The position numbers and the translations under genes are program-made. The notes beneath the pieces are model-generated. The model saw nothing but the letters and a program-made list of their open reading frames with translations. It did no database searches and was not told the DNA's origin. A DNA stretch of 64,000 nt, taken from the NCBI GenBank assembly GCA_030248225.1, contig JASANE010018365.1:36204-100203 (forward strand), in the 5' to 3' direction. Below are positions 34,346-46,615 of the stretch, piece by piece. The DNA comes from Trileptium ribeirensis (Eukaryota; Nematoda; Enoplea; Enoplida; Thoracostomopsidae). Every line of letters starts with the position of its first letter. The first letter of the stretch is position 1.

Positions 34346-37300
34346 TGAACCGATTTTAAAAAACTTTTTTGTTTGAAAGCCTATCATGCTAGAGTGTGCA
34401 CCTGATACTTGGGATTAAAAAATTTTGAGTGGTTAATTAGTAATTAGCTAATTAGTTAAGCTTATGCAGCCAAAATAGAGAATTTTGCAATATTTGTGTT
34501 ATTTATTGAAATAGAATCGTTTCGATCAAACCATTATAGGGTTTTTTAGGTCGAAGAATTCAAATATAATATTTTCACCAATGATAAAGCCATATGCCCT
34601 ATGCAATGTAGTTATTTGAAGAACATAAAATTGAGTACATTCGTAATGCCACAGCCCAAGCTCCGCTCACAAATGTAGTTCCACTACCGACTAGTATAGC
34701 ACAGAATTGATGTCACTTTGTAACCAAGCAATACGAAACATAATTTAGCATTTAATGCACCATTGTATCCTGCATAACAATTTTAGACCATGTTATTCAT
34801 GACATATAGCCTCTACGCGATAAAATTAGAACGAATTAGAAAATTTACAGTTTCTAATATTTTATATCCAATTTTTGGCTTTGTTTCAATTATATAAGCA
34901 AATTAATTATGCCGCGAAATATGCACAGCGCACACATAAGTTACTGCATGCACATTTGATACTTATGATTGCAGGAAAGCGGTAAATTTATTAAATTTAT
35001 ATTATAAAAATTTTGTATGAGCATTTTTAGGTTAACCAGTATAAGTGGCAGTGCCTATAGACACTCTTTTCAAATTTACTCCAAATTTTACTGCCGTTCC
35101 GATGGCGTAGCTAAAGAGAAATCCCAAAGCCAAAGGCCATGCCCCTCATCCCTAATCCCATGAATTTTCTCACTTCGTCGAATCATAAAACTACAGATTG
35201 CGCATTGTGTACAGTGATGGCGTTAGGACCCGGCGGGCTCACACATGGTACCCTAGCATTTGTTTTCAATATTTACAACCACGTGGAGCAGATTGGAATT
35301 TGAATTTGTTTCCAAAAAGACGCACTGATAGTTGTTATAATGTTTGACACGCAGAGATCAGATATATTAGTGTTGCCTCACCTGATGTTTTTGTGGTGAT
35401 AAAGCGTCTTTTCTTTTTAGCTTTTCCGTTTAGAAAATAAAATTTGTGTGGAAATAAATAAACACAAACGCGTAGGCAATATTGCAATGATGCCTCAAAC
35501 CGAAAGAGTCCAAGAAAGAAAAAGGATATAAATATAGATGTACACCACCGTTTGGAAGACCCCTCACATATTAGCGTCATTTCTGATAGCGTATGTTTGC
35601 AATTTGCAAACAGAAGTGGGCAGGGAGGCCTCTCTTAATTTTTACTGACAAACGTGAAAAACATTAACTGATGTAGACTACATTTTTTCCGTCCTGGAAC
35701 TGCTTGCGGCGCCCCTAAAATTTTACTGCTTACATGCGTATGTATGCAATTTAAGTATGTTTTGTAGAAGCTTTGTTCCAACCAGTCCAAGTACTAATCT
35801 GGTTGCCGCAACGTTATTGCCTTATTCTGATTGATGTAATAATCAGCAACATGCGTGATCAATCATGACAATTTGCTCAGTCTTCGTGGAGGTCGTTATG
35901 AGGAACAGGTCTTCGTAACGGAGTTCCTCGAAATTTTCTTCAATTTTGACAAATTTTCCGCAAATATTGCCAATTTTCTCAAAATTCGGCGCGGTCCATC
36001 AACGCGCGGAAGATTTGCTACTCAGTCTTCACGGAGTGGTTAGGGTAACAAAAGCTTGGCTGAAACTGGTCCTCATGGCGGTAATTCCCTTATCGTCCCC
36101 CATAGACACCAATGCAGGCAGACAGATGATACTAAAGATTTTGAGTATTGAACAAATTTGGCTCCCTTTTCAAAAATTCTGGCTACTCCCATGCGGTGCT
36201 AATACTGAAATACGAAACAAATGATACAGGACAGATATGAAACAGAACAGATAATATAGGTTGTAGCCGCGACCACATATTATATAACCATGTTGAAAAT
36301 AGTAAAATGTCTACTATAAGTTACTATTTCAAACAGACGAGGTAGGCAATCCTTTGACAGGTCCGCTTGTGAAACGAGACAAAGTTCTCTAGCCTGTGTT
36401 TCAATAGAATCAAACAAAACTTATCTGACAAACTGATGGGCTTAATAAACTAGACATGCATGAAAGCATGGAACACGTGAAGTCATCATGTCAAGATCAT
36501 GTGAAGTCGCTCTGGAACAACGGAGAGGAAACTGGACATAAATACCGAAGAACAAAAATAAGAGTTTTCTTTGTGAGCACAAGCTAAGTTTAAACTTGTG
36601 TTGGGTTTAGGTTGAGCCTTTGGCGTTAGATTTAGGCTTTTGATTTCCAAACTTTATAGGCTCAGCATAAGCGGGAAAACAAGATTTGATCCTCTTGGGT
36701 AGTAGGGAACTTGACAGCCTATTGTCAAATTTAGATATAAAAAACTTCAATTTATTTCACAAACAATATTAAAACAAATTTAGATCTTTTCACAATCGAA
36801 TACAAAATTTGCAAGCGTATCAAAATTATGAAATTTTATAGATATACAAAAACAAAATTTGCGTACATTGCCTCTTTTTACGGACATCAGAAGATTGCGT
36901 TGAAGTCAATTGTTCCGACATTTTTACATATGCTGCATTCTAAAATGTACAAAATTATATTTATTAAACATAAACCAATAATCATCGCAAATACTCATAG
37001 AATACGTGCCGACGTTATTTTCGCAAGAGTAGGTCCGACACGTCCTTAACATTGTTGATTCAACACGTTCCATTGTCGTAATTTTAGCAGTTATGAGCAA
37101 AATTATAAGTTTAATGAAATAATGAAAAATGTCGAATAATTGTATCGAACAATTGGTGGGAACGTGGCAAACTATTGGTGACTTCTATCTTATGTCTTCT
37201 TCCCAGAATTATCAGGCTACTCCATGAAGCGACGAAGCTTGCACAACTGTGAGAAATGTAATTTCCCTATGAACAATCAAAAGTTAAATTTTTTAAAGAA

Positions 37301-39069
37301 TTTCATGTTTATGCGTGCATGAGGTCACAGCGCCATGTACTGGTCTAAACTACCAAGTTGCCTTTCAACTAATCCAGCCCGAATACAAAAAACTCAAAAT
37401 ATCCATGTCAGCATTCGCATTTGACAACAGGAGTAAGCCTGGGCAAAGGATTTATAAGGCACAAAACAAATGATAAACTTTTGCTACTGCCTAGGTAGAA
37501 CTGAATAATTTGCTCATAATGGCGATGTAGCAGTGGCTTTCTTCTCCGTGGATTATCCCTCAGGGAAAAAATCCACAAGCCAATTTGTTACCTCGATAAA
37601 AAACACTGGTGAAATATTTCCCTTAGGAAAAATATACTAGTGGCGTTCTGCGCCAATCAATGAAGTATTTCCCCGATACCATAATGCTGTTTATCCTCTT
37701 ATGCTTGCCAAAACGATAAGTACGTCCAGTTGTATGCAATGTTCAAACCACACTGCTTAGAGAGACTGGCTAGGAACAAAGTGGTGACTCTTCCAAAGCT
37801 TATTATATATACTTTGCTTGCCATAAGCCAGGATATTGTGTTTGAGGAAATACTCTATTGGTGGTGGAAACACTAGCACCTTTTTTCTGTGTGATGGATA
37901 AAATATCATGTGTGTTTTTGCGGGGGAGGGGGTACAGATCAACTAATGTTTATGCGGACGGAAGAATATACATGGGCTAACACCACCTGTTACACCACCC
38001 TGGAATAAATCTAGTTTCGGAATATATGTTTTATTTAGACGGCACAACATGATTAGATGATATGTGTATGATTGATTTACCTATTAACCTTTTACAGTAA
38101 AAAAGGATTTGTCAGTGTTTCATAAATGTTTGGGTTTGCACCGTTTTCTCAACGTGAATATCTTTGATAACGTTCAACTGTAACTGAGTTCAAGGTATGT
38201 TGTGCTTCACCATAAAGCATTTATAAAATTTCAAGGAATTTATATACACCATATGCCGGTTTTACTATGTAACTTTGGTGATATTAGTAGCCCAACGGTC
38301 CCAGCAGAGCATCAAGTTATACTGCTATTTCATGCAATAGCTGTTGATTTGCTCATAATAAACTAAGATGGCCTAATTTGTCATGTGACACATACTATAG
38401 ACCGGCTGAAGACATGTTTTACTGTAAATTTAAAGTCGTAGAATCTCTTTAAGATTTATTTGTTGAAGCATCTTTTCAGTTTTAGACGGGATAACAATAA
38501 TTTCAGCACTGCTCTGCAACATTGGTGTTAAGGAATATTTGGTTGTGTCTTTTGCCCGATGTATTTCACAGAAATATCGCAGATCCAGTTGGAAAAAAAT
38601 TTTGCACCCGTAGATGATTAATTTATGTTACAGCGTTCAGCATGCCGGACCGTTTGTGGCATGTATTTTATCTAGAATGTTGTTTTGTACAATTGCTTAG
38701 GTAGGACATCCACTAAGGTGAACTTGGGAAATTTACTTCAATACGTGTCATACTGATGACATTCTTCATATATATTATCGTATATAGTGTATGGATAATG
38801 GAGGTTATATTTTAAGATTCAAGCCAACTCTAAAATCGTCAATATCAATGGTACAGTGAAAATTTTGGTACTTTAGTTAAATTCTTGTGATCATAATTTC
38901 AAACAATTATTCTGGTACGTCATTTTGCAACAATTTGGCTATAAAATAACACAAACATGGGCAATTGTCTGAAGAACTAGCAACACAGCAAATATGTATC
39001 AATTTGTACAATAATTTATGATTGTGCCAACATAAGTTGTAACAAATGGAGCAAAACAGATCTATGACT

Positions 39070-39900
39070 TATTGTACATAATTTGTATGAATTTTATTAT
39101 TAAAAATGTATGATTATTTAAATATCATTTGTATGAATTTACACATAGAAATTGTGTGATTTGTTACACATAAATTTGTATGAAATTCTAAACAGCATAT
39201 GTATGATAAATTACACATCATTTGCATGAAATTGCAAACAAAAATATATATTACTAAGACATAGACATAAAATGTATGATAGTGCAAAAATTATATGTGC
39301 ATAATTTGCGCAATTTGTAAGTAATTTCAGATAATTGTAGCTCATAATGTTTGAAGCTATATAAAGCTTATATATCATAAAATTGAAAATTAGTGCAAAA
39401 ATTGCAATCATGTACAATCATTCATACATTAGGTTTATCTTGTTTCATACAAGTATTAGTATTAATAAAAATTCATACATTAGATGTACCATATTTAATA
39501 GAAAATATATGAAAATGCATACATTAAACATATTTAATTTCATGCACATAAGTTTAAAACTTCAAGCAATACATATATTATTTTTCATACAAATATATAT
39601 TGAACTTCATACATTTTACAATTTGCGTTTCATACAATGTATAATTCAAACAACGCGTGTATTGTATTTGATACAAATATATATGAAGATTCCTACGTTA
39701 TGAGGTATATTTCATACCATTAAGTGATAATTTCCAATCAACTACAGTTTTTATACAAATGGATATGAAAATACAGACAAGAGAGAAGGCCTATGCGGCA
39801 AACTCCATATCAAATTGATCTGACATTCGTACATTACAAATGTATGAACTGTCGCACTTCGGTTGTATATGTAAATCAGACCAAACAAATAATGTATGAC
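39070..39900. repeat. Two-armed array of TGTATGA / TCATACA motifs
   Basis: From about 39,085 to 39,275 the plus strand repeatedly carries TGTATGA (five or six times, usually followed by ATT or AAA). From about 39,418 to 39,715 it carries the reverse complement TCATACA (seven or more times). The switch point is near 39,370, so the segment is an imperfect inverted array. A few TGTATGA copies recur at 39,841 and 39,893. It could be a foldback transposon with subterminal repeats or a binding-site cluster. No ends or target duplication were found. Confidence 0.7.
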
Positions 39901-40227
39901 ACAATACACACATATATGGCATATAATAGTTGATTTTAAGAGGTTTCGTTCGATTCAGCGAGGCGAAGCGATGACAAAGTTTTATCGATTTTTTGTTACT
40001 TAAGGTTAAGGTAAACACACATTGAGTAAGGAGTTATACACTCCAATTTGTCTGAAATCGCAAGCGTAGCATCAGTGTGAGTCTATGCGGCCAATCATCA
40101 ACCGATTGCGCTAATTTTTATTCCAGTGGATTCATTTCATCAATATTGTTCTCAGAATATTTATTGGAAAAACTTTTTTGACAGTAAGGAAGAACCTAAA
40201 AAATAGAAAAATTTTTATGACTAACAT

Positions 40228-40572
40228 GAACACTTTAATCACCGCTGGCGTTCAAGCTGAGTTGAATGGTACCCAAATTTCTGATGTGCGTTAAAAATTG
40301 AAAATTTGTAGGAAATACTTGAGCAAAGACACTAACGCAGTTAGCTATGTACTTTAACAAATTGTGCTAAATCACACTACCTACTTCGAAGATTTCCGTG
40401 ATTTCCGTCACCGCTGGTGTTCAAGCTGAGTTGAATGGTACCCAAATTTCTGCTGTGCTTTAAAAATTGAGAATTTGAAGGAAATACTTAAGCAAAGACA
40501 CTAATCCAGTTAGCGATGTAATTTAATAAATTGCGCTAAATCACACTACCTACTTCGATGATTTCCGTGATT
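40228..40572. repeat. ~168-bp tandem duplication in the channel intron
   Basis: CACCGCTGG(C/T)GTTCAAGCTGAG begins two blocks (about 40,240 and 40,409) that continue with TTGAATGGTACCCAAATTTC, GCAAAGACACTAA and CACACTACCTACTTCGA. The copies differ at several positions, so the duplication is not very recent. The second copy ends less than 100 bases from the first exon's donor. Confidence 0.88.
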
Positions 40573-40656
40573 CAAAGCATTTCAAATTGATTGCATTATT
40601 CTTTTTAATATAACATCGACATACATACAAATTATAATTTATAATACACGACTCAC

Positions 40657-41031
40657 CAAGGCTGCTAATTTCGGTATCTTGCCAATTTCGTTGCTTTTCA
40701 TCGCGTTCAAATTGCAAATTGTGACCGCTGGAAATGGAACCGAGCCACCGGAAAGCCGATAATCGACACGTATCGGTTTTGAAAAATATTCGTCCAGAAT
40801 TTTGCTTAGCTGATAAACGAAAATAATACAGGCAAGAAGAAAAACAATTGTCCAGTAGATACGTGGTTTGCGAGACTTCGAAACTGCCGATGTTTGCAAT
40901 CCATGTGTAGTTAAACGATCGGATATATTTTGCAGAAAAGCTGAGTATGGATCCGGTGCACGATGAACGTCGCCAGTTACCCATCGAAGCTTTGGGAAAA
41001 CCAATTTGTAATAAGACGTAAAGCAAGACAT
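40657..41031 (-). CDS. DEG/ENaC sodium channel, first coding exon (N-terminus and TM1)
   Basis: The ATG at 41,029-41,031 follows an in-frame TAG 11 codons upstream, and the exon ends at 40,657 before the strong donor GTGAGT, phase 0, giving exactly 125 codons. DEG/ENaC channels are trimeric amiloride-sensitive cation channels of the plasma membrane. Visible family features are the intracellular His-Gly gating motif in RLTTHGLQ (residues 43-44), a basic stretch SKSRKPR, a first transmembrane helix at about 59-80 (WTIVFLLACIIFVYQLSKIL), the EYFSKPI turn, and the signature FPAVTICNLN at 100-109. The order and spacing match the family N-terminus closely. The subfamily (ASIC-, ENaC- or peptide-gated-like) cannot be told from this part. 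The ectodomain, TM2 and C-terminus are not identified; the exon at 32,853 may be the last one. Confidence 0.93.
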
Positions 41032-41096
41032 TGCTTTCTCGACAATGCCAGGAAGTAAATTCTAACAGTCGTAGTGGTAGACCACAAATGATATGT

Positions 41097-41103
41097 TATA
41101 TAC
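41097..41103 (-). promoter_or_regulatory. Possible TATA-like box upstream of the channel start
   Basis: The minus strand reads GTATATAAC about 66 bases upstream of the ATG at 41,031. The distance would suit a short 5' UTR. The DNA is AT-rich, so chance occurrence is likely, and an upstream non-coding exon would make this irrelevant. Confidence 0.2.
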
Positions 41104-41269
41104 GCCAAGTATCGTCGCTACCAATAATTAGGCGTTGTCAATAGCATATTATATTATGCTGACATAGCTAGTTTAAATAACGTCTGGAATTTGCCCAGAG
41201 ACTTAAGATTTAGCCAAAGTTTGGTGCATTTTACGCTTATGCGACGATTGAAGATTGTTAACACGTATT

Positions 41270-43090
41270 TGTGTTTTCTTATGTTTGAACTGGAACTTAA
41301 CCTAACTTTAAAGTCCTTATTTTTTAATTTGGAAAGTAGGATTGGTTTATTTAGTCGTGTTGTGTTATATAAAATGTAGAGTGCCAAACCGTGCAAGATT
41401 TGTGAAAACTCTTTATAATATTTATTCAGACTTAATAACCTAATTATAAACTCCGTGTTTTTCTGCAACCAGTATTGGTTTTGCGTACTCTATTAAATTG
41501 GCGAATCTCGTGAAAACACTGAAATATTTATTCGAACTTGAACTTAGTCTAATTCAAAAGTTCATGTTTTTTTAATTTGGAAAGCAGTATATACTTGTTT
41601 ACTTGACTATTATGTTACGTTATATAAAGTATAATCTACCAAAACTAGTAATAGTTGTTTAAACTCTATATTCAAACGTAACCTAATTTTAGGGTCCGTG
41701 TTTTCTTAAATTTGGAAATCAGCATATACTTGTTTACTTGACTATTATGTTACGTTATATAAAGTATAATCTACCAAAACTAGTAATAGTTGTTTAAACT
41801 CTATGTTCAAACGTAACCTAATTTTAGGGTCCGTGTTTTCTTAAATTTGGAAATCAGTATATACTAGTTTACTTGACTATTATGTTACGTTATATACAGT
41901 ATAATCTACCAAAACTGGTAATAGTTGTTTAAACTCTATGTTCAAACGTAACCTAATTTTAGGGCCCGTGTTTTCTTAAATTTGGAAATCAGTATATACT
42001 TGTTTACTTGAATATTATGTTACGTTATATAAAGTATAATCTACCAAAACTAGTAATAGTTGTTTAAACTCTATATTCAAACGTAACCTAATTTTAGGGT
42101 CCGTGTTTTCTTAAATTTGGAAATCAGTATATACTTGTTTACTTGACTATTATGTTACGTTATATAAAGTACAATCTACCAAAACTGGTAATAGTTGTTT
42201 AAACTCTATATTCAAACGTAACCTAATTTTAGGGTCCGTGTTTTCTTAAATTTGGAAATCAGTATATACTTGTTTACTTGACTATTATGTTACGTTATAT
42301 AAAGTATAATCTACCAAAACTGGTAATAGTTGTTTAAACTCTATATTCAAACGTATCCTAATTTTAGGGTCCGTGTTTTCTTGAATTTGGAAATCAGTAT
42401 ATACTTGTTTACTTGACTATTATGTTACGTTATATAAAGTATAATCTACCAAAACTAGTAATAGTTGTTTAAACTCTATATTCAAACGTAACCTAATTTT
42501 AGGGTCCGTGTTTTCTTAAATTTGGAAATCAGTATATACTTGTTTACTTGACTATTATGTTACGTTATATAAAGTATAATCTACCAAAACTGGTAATAGT
42601 TGTTTAAACTCTATATTCAAACGTATCCTAATTTTAGGGTCCGTGTTTTCTTGAATTTGGAAATCAGTATATACTTGTTTACTTGACTATTATGTTACGT
42701 TATATAAAGTATAATCTACCAAAACTAGTAATAGTTGTTTAAACTCTATATTCAAACGTAACCTAATTTTAGGGTCCGTGTTTTCTTAAATTTGGAAATC
42801 AGTATATACTTGTTTACTTGACTATTATGTTACGTTATATAAAGTATAATCTACCAAAACTAGTAATAGTTGTTTAAACTCTATGTTCAAACGTAACCTA
42901 ATTTTAGGGTCGTGTTTTCTTAAATTTGGAAATCAGTATATACTTGTTTACTTGACTATCGTGTTACGTTATATAAAGTATAATCTACCAAAACTGGTAA
43001 TAGTTGTGTAAACTCTATGTTCAAACGTAACCTAATTTTAGGGTCCGTGTTTTCTTAAATTTGGAAATCAGTATATACTTGTTTGGAAAT
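41270..43090. repeat. 135-bp satellite array, about 11 units plus diverged edge units
   Basis: Unit landmarks AGGGTCCGTGTTTTC occur at 41,691, 41,826, 41,961 and every 135 bp thereafter to 42,906, then 43,040 after a one-base deletion. Neighbouring units differ by only a few bases, while two or three units at the low-coordinate side (41,270-41,640) are strongly diverged. The array ends in a truncated unit. Each unit contains TTATATAAAGTA, a TATA-like word. The array lies 0.25-2 kb upstream of the channel's first exon. It encodes nothing. Confidence 0.95.
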
Positions 43091-44516
43091 CAGTCTTTGT
43101 TGTCTGAACTCTGTTACGTTACAAAGTTAACGACAAAAATTGGTGAAGCTTTTGAAAAATTTGAAATATTTTTAATTGTTTGAGTAAATTTCCTTTGACA
43201 AAGGCAACTGGTTCTGTCTTTGCATCAAAGTTATAAAGTCCATAAACGGTAAATGTGTTATAATATAAGATAAATATGATACACATGTAAATAATGCAAA
43301 GCGTCGGCTAGTGGCGAAATTCGAAATACCGTCATGCGAATAATACTTTCTGCACAGACTATGCAGATAAACATTACTGCACAGGTTATAGGGCTTGTAC
43401 TACAATGCCCAGATTTCGAAACGAAAACAAGGATATATGTCAACGTCCGAATTTCTACATTTTTGTAAAATTCGCGAATATTTTCAATGAACTATAAGAA
43501 CAATTCATGCAATGCCATTCAAATTTTAAAAGTATATCTATAGATTTACGTGGTATTGGTGCACAATGGCGATTTGTACAATGGCTAATTTTTGACCGAA
43601 TGCTGCGTTTGTCAGCCATAAAGATTATCTATTTCATTGCTAACGGTTGTAAAGCGTAGACAGTGTAATAACATAGTTCTTCAACATAAATGTAAATGAG
43701 TGATAAGATTGAATTTAATACAATAACGTAAAAAAATTTATATATTGTCTGATATGAGCCCGAAAAAATAGCAACAAGTCTCAAGACATAAATTACTTTA
43801 GCTTAAATTTGCGAAATTATAGCTGGAACACTAAGAATATTATGAAAAAGTTGATGGGTCGCAGAGACAGCACACATGTTACTCCTGATTTTCGTTAATG
43901 AATGACGACTGCCAGCGCCCTCCTGGGTGCTATGTCATCTTCTGTTTAGCGCCATGACAAAAGGGGAACCTATGAAAGGAAAATATTCGACATGCCTTAT
44001 TTTTCGATGTGCTGTAGGTAAAGATCGATCGTCAGAGTTAAATAAAGTCTGTGCCACACAAACCTTACATTTTTGACGGATTGGTTTCGATGAAGTATCT
44101 TAACTGATTGCTGGATTAAAAGCACCAGAAATATTAGCTAAGTTTTAGTCAAACCAAACAAAATGTTATTATCAGATTTAGGGCGAAAAATGGATGCGTC
44201 ACCGAAAAGAACTGAAATTTGTTGCAATGCTTAGCTAAATTTGATACAGAATTGGAACGCTGGGTATGATATAAAAAAAACAAAAATGCCACTAGATAAG
44301 GTCCCCGGTAATCTTATAAAATTGAAGATTTGTTTTACAAGTAATTCCGTATGAGAAGCACCAAAACCGGGAATCAAATTCTTCAAACACCAGGACTTTG
44401 AAAGACGATTAATCAGTTCACGCTAACGATCGACAGCGCATGTAACACAATTCATTTGCACGTCCACACAGAACCTCAATCTCATTTACCAAACCTTCAG
44501 TTCAGCCGTTCCAGAT
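43091..44516. other. No gene or repeat recognised
   Basis: This is AT-rich sequence between the 135-bp satellite and the next MITE. ORFs are short and resemble nothing I recognise. Confidence 0.5.
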
Positions 44517-44519
44517 TTA

Positions 44520-45145
44520 TGCGGTGTTCACGTTATCATGTCCCCACTATTAGGAAATGTTGTCCCCCTAAGACTGCGATCATACCATATAAACAAACAT
44601 GGTTACAAACATACGGTAAATCAATTCCTGATAAACTACGACCAATCCTAGCTGCTACATTTTTATTTACGGTGATGCATGTACTCTTGGCTACACATTT
44701 GGCGCGAATAAACTGTAACAGAAACCCTCTATCGGTAGTGTGGTGTATTAGTCAACTGTACTGTGTAGCTTTTAAAAATATTGATACTTGCATCTAGACC
44801 ATGAGAATGTTGACGAGATAATCCTGCACACGGAATATTTTTTCGGGAATTAACATTTACAGACACCCTGTACCCAAAGCATGGCATAATTTAGTTCCAT
44901 TGTTATTTTTAATATCGTTATTTGTAGTTAGACAATCAGCCGGTTTACAAGATGGTATGATGCGCACTCTCAATAAATCAACAAAGATACGTGTCAGAGG
45001 ATGACAACAGCCGTAGTTAACTACCCTTGAAATTTGTTTGTAAATAATTTGGGGTGTCTATGATATCTTGTTGCTCAGGGTGTGCGGATGTTTGTGTGAG
45101 GTACCGAAGTTCCACCGTTAGGGACGTTATAACGTGAACGCCATA
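44520..45145. mobile_element. GCGTTCACGTTATAATGTCC-type MITE, copy 2
   Basis: The left end TGCGGTGTTCACGTTATCAT and right end (other strand) TATGGCGTTCACGTTATAAC are diverged forms of the family ends. TTA flanks both sides (44,517-44,519; 45,146-45,148), within the TWA target preference. At 626 bp it is the longest of the four copies, with internal words such as GACACCCTGT and GGCGCGAATAA shared with copy 3. Confidence 0.82.
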
Positions 45146-45400
45146 TTACACATGTTGCAATTAAAACATTAAATTTGAATCACGTAAAGTATTCTAAGAA
45201 TGTAGTTTTATGTTAAATGTGAGATGAGGTGTGGATTTGGAAACCAATATTTCAAAGCAGGACACCCAGTCGTGTCAAGATCAACATTTGGCGCTATTTC
45301 CGTTACCGCTCCGATCTGTCGTCGTTGAGTAATAATTATCGCTAACTCTATTATCAAGTATCAATACTAGCTATGTGACTTTAATTATAAAATGACGTAA

Positions 45401-45906
45401 TGCAGCGTTCACGTTATAACGACCCCGCTGTTTTGAACTTTTGCCCCCTGTAGTTGTGACCTTACTGTATAGACAGTAAGGGTGACTCCCATACAGTGAG
45501 TTAATTGCCGAGGGTGTAGGACACACCCCTAGCTACTATTTTTTTCTTTACAGTGCCGTACACACCCTTAGCTACAAATTTGGCGCGAATTAACTATAAC
45601 GACACCGTTTGTAGAAAATTCGGTTTAATCGTCAATTGTGGAGTGTAGACTTATTTATATTCCAAACATTTGTATCTAGGCCATATAAACATTGATGAAA
45701 TAATGGTGCACACTCTCAATGAAACTGCAAGAAGACACTATGTGCTTGACACTGTCGAGATGTGGCAATGCCCTTAGCTAGCTACCTTTGAAAAAAATTA
45801 TTAAAAACATGGGGTGTCTAAGACACCCTGTTAGCGACAGTATGCCTGACACTGTGTGGTGTGCATAGGTTCTAAACGTTGGGAACATCATAACGTGAAC
45901 GCCGCA
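45401..45906. mobile_element. GCGTTCACGTTATAATGTCC-type MITE, copy 3
   Basis: The ends are TGCAGCGTTCACGTTATAAC and, on the other strand, TGCGGCGTTCACGTTATGAT, flanked by TAA at 45,398-45,400 and 45,907-45,909. The length (506 bp) is close to copy 1. The interior has the family's CACACCC, GTGTCTAAGACACCCTG and GACACTGT words in inverted arrangement. It lies only 255 bp from copy 2, so this short region was hit twice. Confidence 0.9.
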
Positions 45907-46167
45907 TAAGGACCACACTACGGTAGCATGGAACTGTTTTAATGTTGAAAAATTGAATGACTTGAACCAAAACGTTGTGAATTATTGGCAAAGTTTACAT
46001 TTCACTTAAACTGAGCCAAACCTGCCGTTTTTTAAGTCTGAAAAAAGCCAAACCGTTCATCTTGGAATTGCATAAACTATACCATATGGTTTCAGTATCA
46101 CCACGAATTGATGATAGTTCGCTGAAACATAACGCTCCTCAGCTTAAGTATACCCAGTCTAAACCTA

Positions 46168-46613
46168 TGTCACGGTGCGTTTCGCACCGTCCCTCTGTTG
46201 GTCTGTTTTCCCTGCAATTCATGGGAGTGGAGGCAAATGTCCTCTATATGTCGCTCAACCAGACAATTTGTCTGCCTTAATTTCCAAGAGGGGGCACAGT
46301 CCTTCTCCATAAAATTGAGGAAACAAATTGTTCCTCCACGTAGACGAGGAGGAAAGGGCATGGGACAAGTTACCATATTCCACAAAATATAGGTAGATGC
46401 ACATGTCTGTATTGTATGGGGTTAAGTCCCCTATATTTTGTGGGAGGAGGGTAATTTGTTTCCCCTCTACTTCGTGGAGCGGGACCATGCCCCATCTTGG
46501 TAATCAAGGGGAAACAAATTGTCCCTTTCAACGAAATACAGGGTACATTTGACCTCCCAATAAAATGTGGGAAGACGGATGAGCAGAGGGATAAAGCGAA
46601 ACGCACCACGACA
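46168..46613. mobile_element. Highly structured MITE with TA flanks
   Basis: The ends TGTCACGGTGCGTTTCGC and, on the other strand, TGTCGTGGTGCGTTTCGC are flanked by TA (46,166-46,167; 46,614-46,615), as in Tc1/mariner-type MITEs. Within the 446 bp, the word AAACAAATTGT(C/T)CC and its complement recur several times next to GGAGG, CCTCC and ATTTTGTGGGA phrases, forming serial short hairpins. ORFs on both strands are by-products of the palindromes. No transposase is present. Confidence 0.85.
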
Positions 46614-46615
46614 TA

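Larger units (their letters stand above)
33110..40656 (-). other. Probable intronic DNA of the channel gene; intervening exons not identified
   Basis: A DEG/ENaC protein needs about 350 further residues of cysteine-rich ectodomain and a second membrane segment. I could not find them convincingly. Two minus-strand pieces end in good donors: one before 33,925-33,930 (ending IYVNQHQ, but with a TAA earlier) and one within 35,335-35,580 (a hydrophobic stretch, then KAKKKRR, donor GTGAGG). Both are weak candidates. The rest is AT-rich with repeats noted separately. If the exons are really absent, the channel gene may be truncated. Confidence 0.35.

Noticed and set aside
35335..35580. ORF with a LGLF-containing hydrophobic stretch then KAKKKRR and a GTGAGG donor, as a possible DEG/ENaC TM2 exon
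   Set aside because: It lacks the Gly/Ser selectivity-filter pattern and spacing of TM2, so I did not call it an exon.
44456..44797. 113-codon plus-strand ORF
   Set aside because: Most of it lies in the end and interior of a MITE copy, and the other copies do not keep the frame.
46062..46609. Several overlapping ORFs of 64-79 codons on both strands
   Set aside because: They are by-products of a palindromic MITE.
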